NCBI GenBank assembly: GCA_018399855.1
Contig: JAGYNX010000097.1
Coordinates: forward strand, 1-7,339
Reading direction: 5' to 3'
DNA length: 7,339 bases
Source of the DNA: Spirochaetota bacterium
GTDB lineage: Bacteria > Spirochaetota > UBA4802 > UB4802
Positions within the stretch are counted from its first letter, which is position 1, and each line of letters opens with the position of its first letter. Position numbers and translations under genes: made by a program. Shown piece after piece: positions 6,194 through 7,339 of this stretch. The notes beneath the pieces were generated by a model. The model saw only the letters and a list, made by a program, of their open reading frames with translations, was not told the origin of the DNA and did not search any database.

Positions 6194-6221
6194 TTGACTT
6201 TTCTTTATGGTAATTCATACT
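6194..6221 (+). promoter_or_regulatory. Possible upstream promoter of the second acyl-CoA synthetase
   Basis: TTGACT (6194-6199) is followed after 16 bases by CATACT (6216-6221). Both boxes are imperfect but reasonable. It would be a distal start, about 120 bases before the gene. Confidence 0.3.
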
Positions 6222-6284
6222 GTCACCTGAAGTTGAAAATTATCGAGAAAACGGTTGACAGATTTTACTGGTTTGCCACGGAGT

Positions 6285-6304
6285 TACAGTTGACGTTAAC
6301 TGTA
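6285..6304. promoter_or_regulatory. 20-base near-palindrome overlapping the -35 box, probable operator
   Basis: TACAGTTGACGTTAACTGTA matches its reverse complement at 18 of 20 positions. It contains the -35 TTGACG (6290-6295), so a bound dimer would block RNA polymerase. The half-site CAGTTAA also occurs at 1235-1241 (plus strand) and at 2165-2171 (minus strand), upstream of the two XRE-cupin genes, which makes one of these regulators a reasonable candidate for binding. Confidence 0.5.
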
Positions 6305-6318
6305 GTCATAAATATATT
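6290..6318 (+). promoter_or_regulatory. Probable promoter of the second acyl-CoA synthetase
   Basis: TTGACG (6290-6295), 17-base spacer, TATATT (6313-6318), then AAAGGAG (6334-6340) and the ATG at 6348. Spacing is ideal and each box has one mismatch to consensus. A separate promoter here means the synthetase can be controlled independently of the thiolase operon. Confidence 0.5.
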
Positions 6319-6336
6319 TATGTAATAAAACATAAA
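6317..6336. repeat. Inverted repeat just before the ribosome site of the second synthetase
   Basis: TTTATGT (6317-6323) and ACATAAA (6330-6336) are perfect complements with a 6-base AATAAA spacer. It begins at the end of the -10 box and touches the GGAG of the ribosome site, so it could be a second operator or a weak 5' leader hairpin. Confidence 0.4.
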
Positions 6337-6347
6337 GGAGAGGTGGC

Positions 6348-7339
6348 ATGTCTGGTTATAAAGAAGCAACGATAGGGGCTGTTTTAAAGGAAACCACAGA
6401 GAAGTTTCCGGGGCATGAGGCGCTGGTGTATCCGGATACGGGATTGCGTCAGAACTACACCGAGTTTTATGCTGCCTGCAGGGAAGTTGCCAGGGGGTTT
6501 ATGGCAATCGGGGTTAAAAGGGGTGACCATGTTTCAGTGTGGACAACCAATCTTCCCGAATGGGTGTACATGCAGTTCGGGCTTTCCATGATCGGAGCGG
6601 TGCTGGTAACGGTTAACACCAACTACAAGTCACATGAGCTGGACTATATCGTGAGGCAGTCAGACTCTACCACCCTTGTTCTCATGGAAGAATATCGGGA
6701 CACCAGCTTTTATGATATCGCCAGGAAGGTGGTAGCGGGGCTTGATGATACGGAGCCCGGCAGGATCAATTCGGAAAATGTTCCAACCCTGAAAAATATC
6801 GTCTATATCGGCGACCGGGAAGATACACCGGGTATGTTCAATTTTAAGGATCTGCTTGAGCTGGCAAAAAGTATTTCCGATGAAGAGCTTGATGCCCGCG
6901 AGAACATGCTTGATCATCATGATGTAATTAATATGCAGTATACCTCCGGTACAACAGGATTTCCCAAGGGGGTGATGCTTACCCATTATAATATTGTGAA
7001 CAATGCATTGATGGTTGGTGACGTGATGGGAATGACCGACCAGGACAGGCTGCTCATTCATGTTCCCCTCTTTCACTGTTTCGGCTGTGTGATGAGCACA
7101 CTGAATTGCGTGACCCATGGGTCAACCATGGTGGTGATGGAATACTTTGATCCGCTGAAATCACTCAAGGCGGTACAGGACGAAAAAATTACCGCCATAA
7201 ACGGTGTACCCACCATGTTCATTGCCATGCTGAGTCATCCCGATTTTGAGAAATACAATATGAAGTCATTGCGAACAGGCATCATGGCGGGGGCCCCATG
7301 CCCGGTGGAGACCATGAACCAGGTTCGCACCAGGATGCA
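6348..7339 (+). CDS. AMP-binding acyl-CoA synthetase (ACSF2/FadK-like), partial at C-terminus
   Basis: The first 330 codons of an ANL-family acyl-CoA synthetase, open to the right edge; full members are near 550 residues. It forms acyl-CoA from a carboxylic acid with ATP and CoA. The P-loop YTSGTTGFPKGVMLTH (198-213, Lys207) is canonical, followed by HVPLFHCFGCVMS and INGVPTMFIAMLSHPDF, both typical of the medium-chain ACSF2-like subgroup rather than the long-chain group at 1-983. The start is well supported by AAAGGAG 7 bases upstream. It comes 212 bases after the dehydrogenase, behind its own promoter and operator-like palindrome. It probably activates the acid whose CoA ester the dehydrogenase and thiolase/DUF35 enzyme use; the acid itself cannot be read from the sequence. 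The C-terminal catalytic lysine lies outside the window. Confidence 0.92.
   Translation, partial: MSGYKEATIGAVLKETTEKFPGHEALVYPDTGLRQNYTEFYAACREVARGFMAIGVKRGDHVSVWTTNLPEWVYMQFGLSMIGAVLVTVNTNYKSHELDYIVRQSDSTTLVLMEEYRDTSFYDIARKVVAGLDDTEPGRINSENVPTLKNIVYIGDREDTPGMFNFKDLLELAKSISDEELDARENMLDHHDVINMQYTSGTTGFPKGVMLTHYNIVNNALMVGDVMGMTDQDRLLIHVPLFHCFGCVMSTLNCVTHGSTMVVMEYFDPLKSLKAVQDEKITAINGVPTMFIAMLSHPDFEKYNMKSLRTGIMAGAPCPVETMNQVRTRM

Noticed and set aside
6660..7118. 152-codon minus-strand open frame opposite the second synthetase
   Set aside because: Antisense to the canonical P-loop region of the synthetase; histidine-rich composition is an artefact of the complementary codons.

Overview
The window reads as part of a chromosome from a bacterium that activates and beta-oxidises organic acids as CoA thioesters. 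The gene set is two AMP-forming acyl-CoA synthetases, an acyl-CoA dehydrogenase, an SCP-x-type thiolase paired with a DUF35 zinc-ribbon/OB-fold protein, and two XRE-cupin regulators. This resembles fatty- or aromatic-acid-oxidising anaerobes such as Desulfobacterota or syntrophs. That placement is an inference from gene content and style; no marker gene is present.

Layout: positions 1-983 (minus strand) hold the first 327 codons of a long-chain-type acyl-CoA synthetase that runs off the left edge. An AT-rich 305-base divergent region (984-1288) separates it from the first XRE-cupin regulator (1289-1924, plus strand). Positions 1925-2244 carry a 148-base inverted-repeat element with 25-base arms, then a good sigma70-type promoter with direct repeats. 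Next comes a plus-strand run: second XRE-cupin regulator (2245-2787), thiolase (2834-4270), DUF35 protein (4283-4873) and acyl-CoA dehydrogenase (4972-6135). After a 212-base regulatory gap with palindromes, a second acyl-CoA synthetase (6348-7339) runs off the right edge with 330 codons visible.

Likely joint function (inference): the synthetase makes an acyl-CoA, the dehydrogenase introduces a double bond, and the thiolase/DUF35 pair does carbon-carbon bond chemistry. The regulators probably control these genes in response to a pathway metabolite. No enoyl-CoA hydratase or hydroxyacyl-CoA dehydrogenase is in the window, so the route is incomplete here. The most interesting points are the thiolase, whose expected nucleophilic cysteine is glycine (Gly103), its DUF35 partner with an N-terminal extension and widened zinc knuckle, and a 20-base near-palindrome over the -35 box of the second synthetase whose half-site recurs upstream of both regulators.
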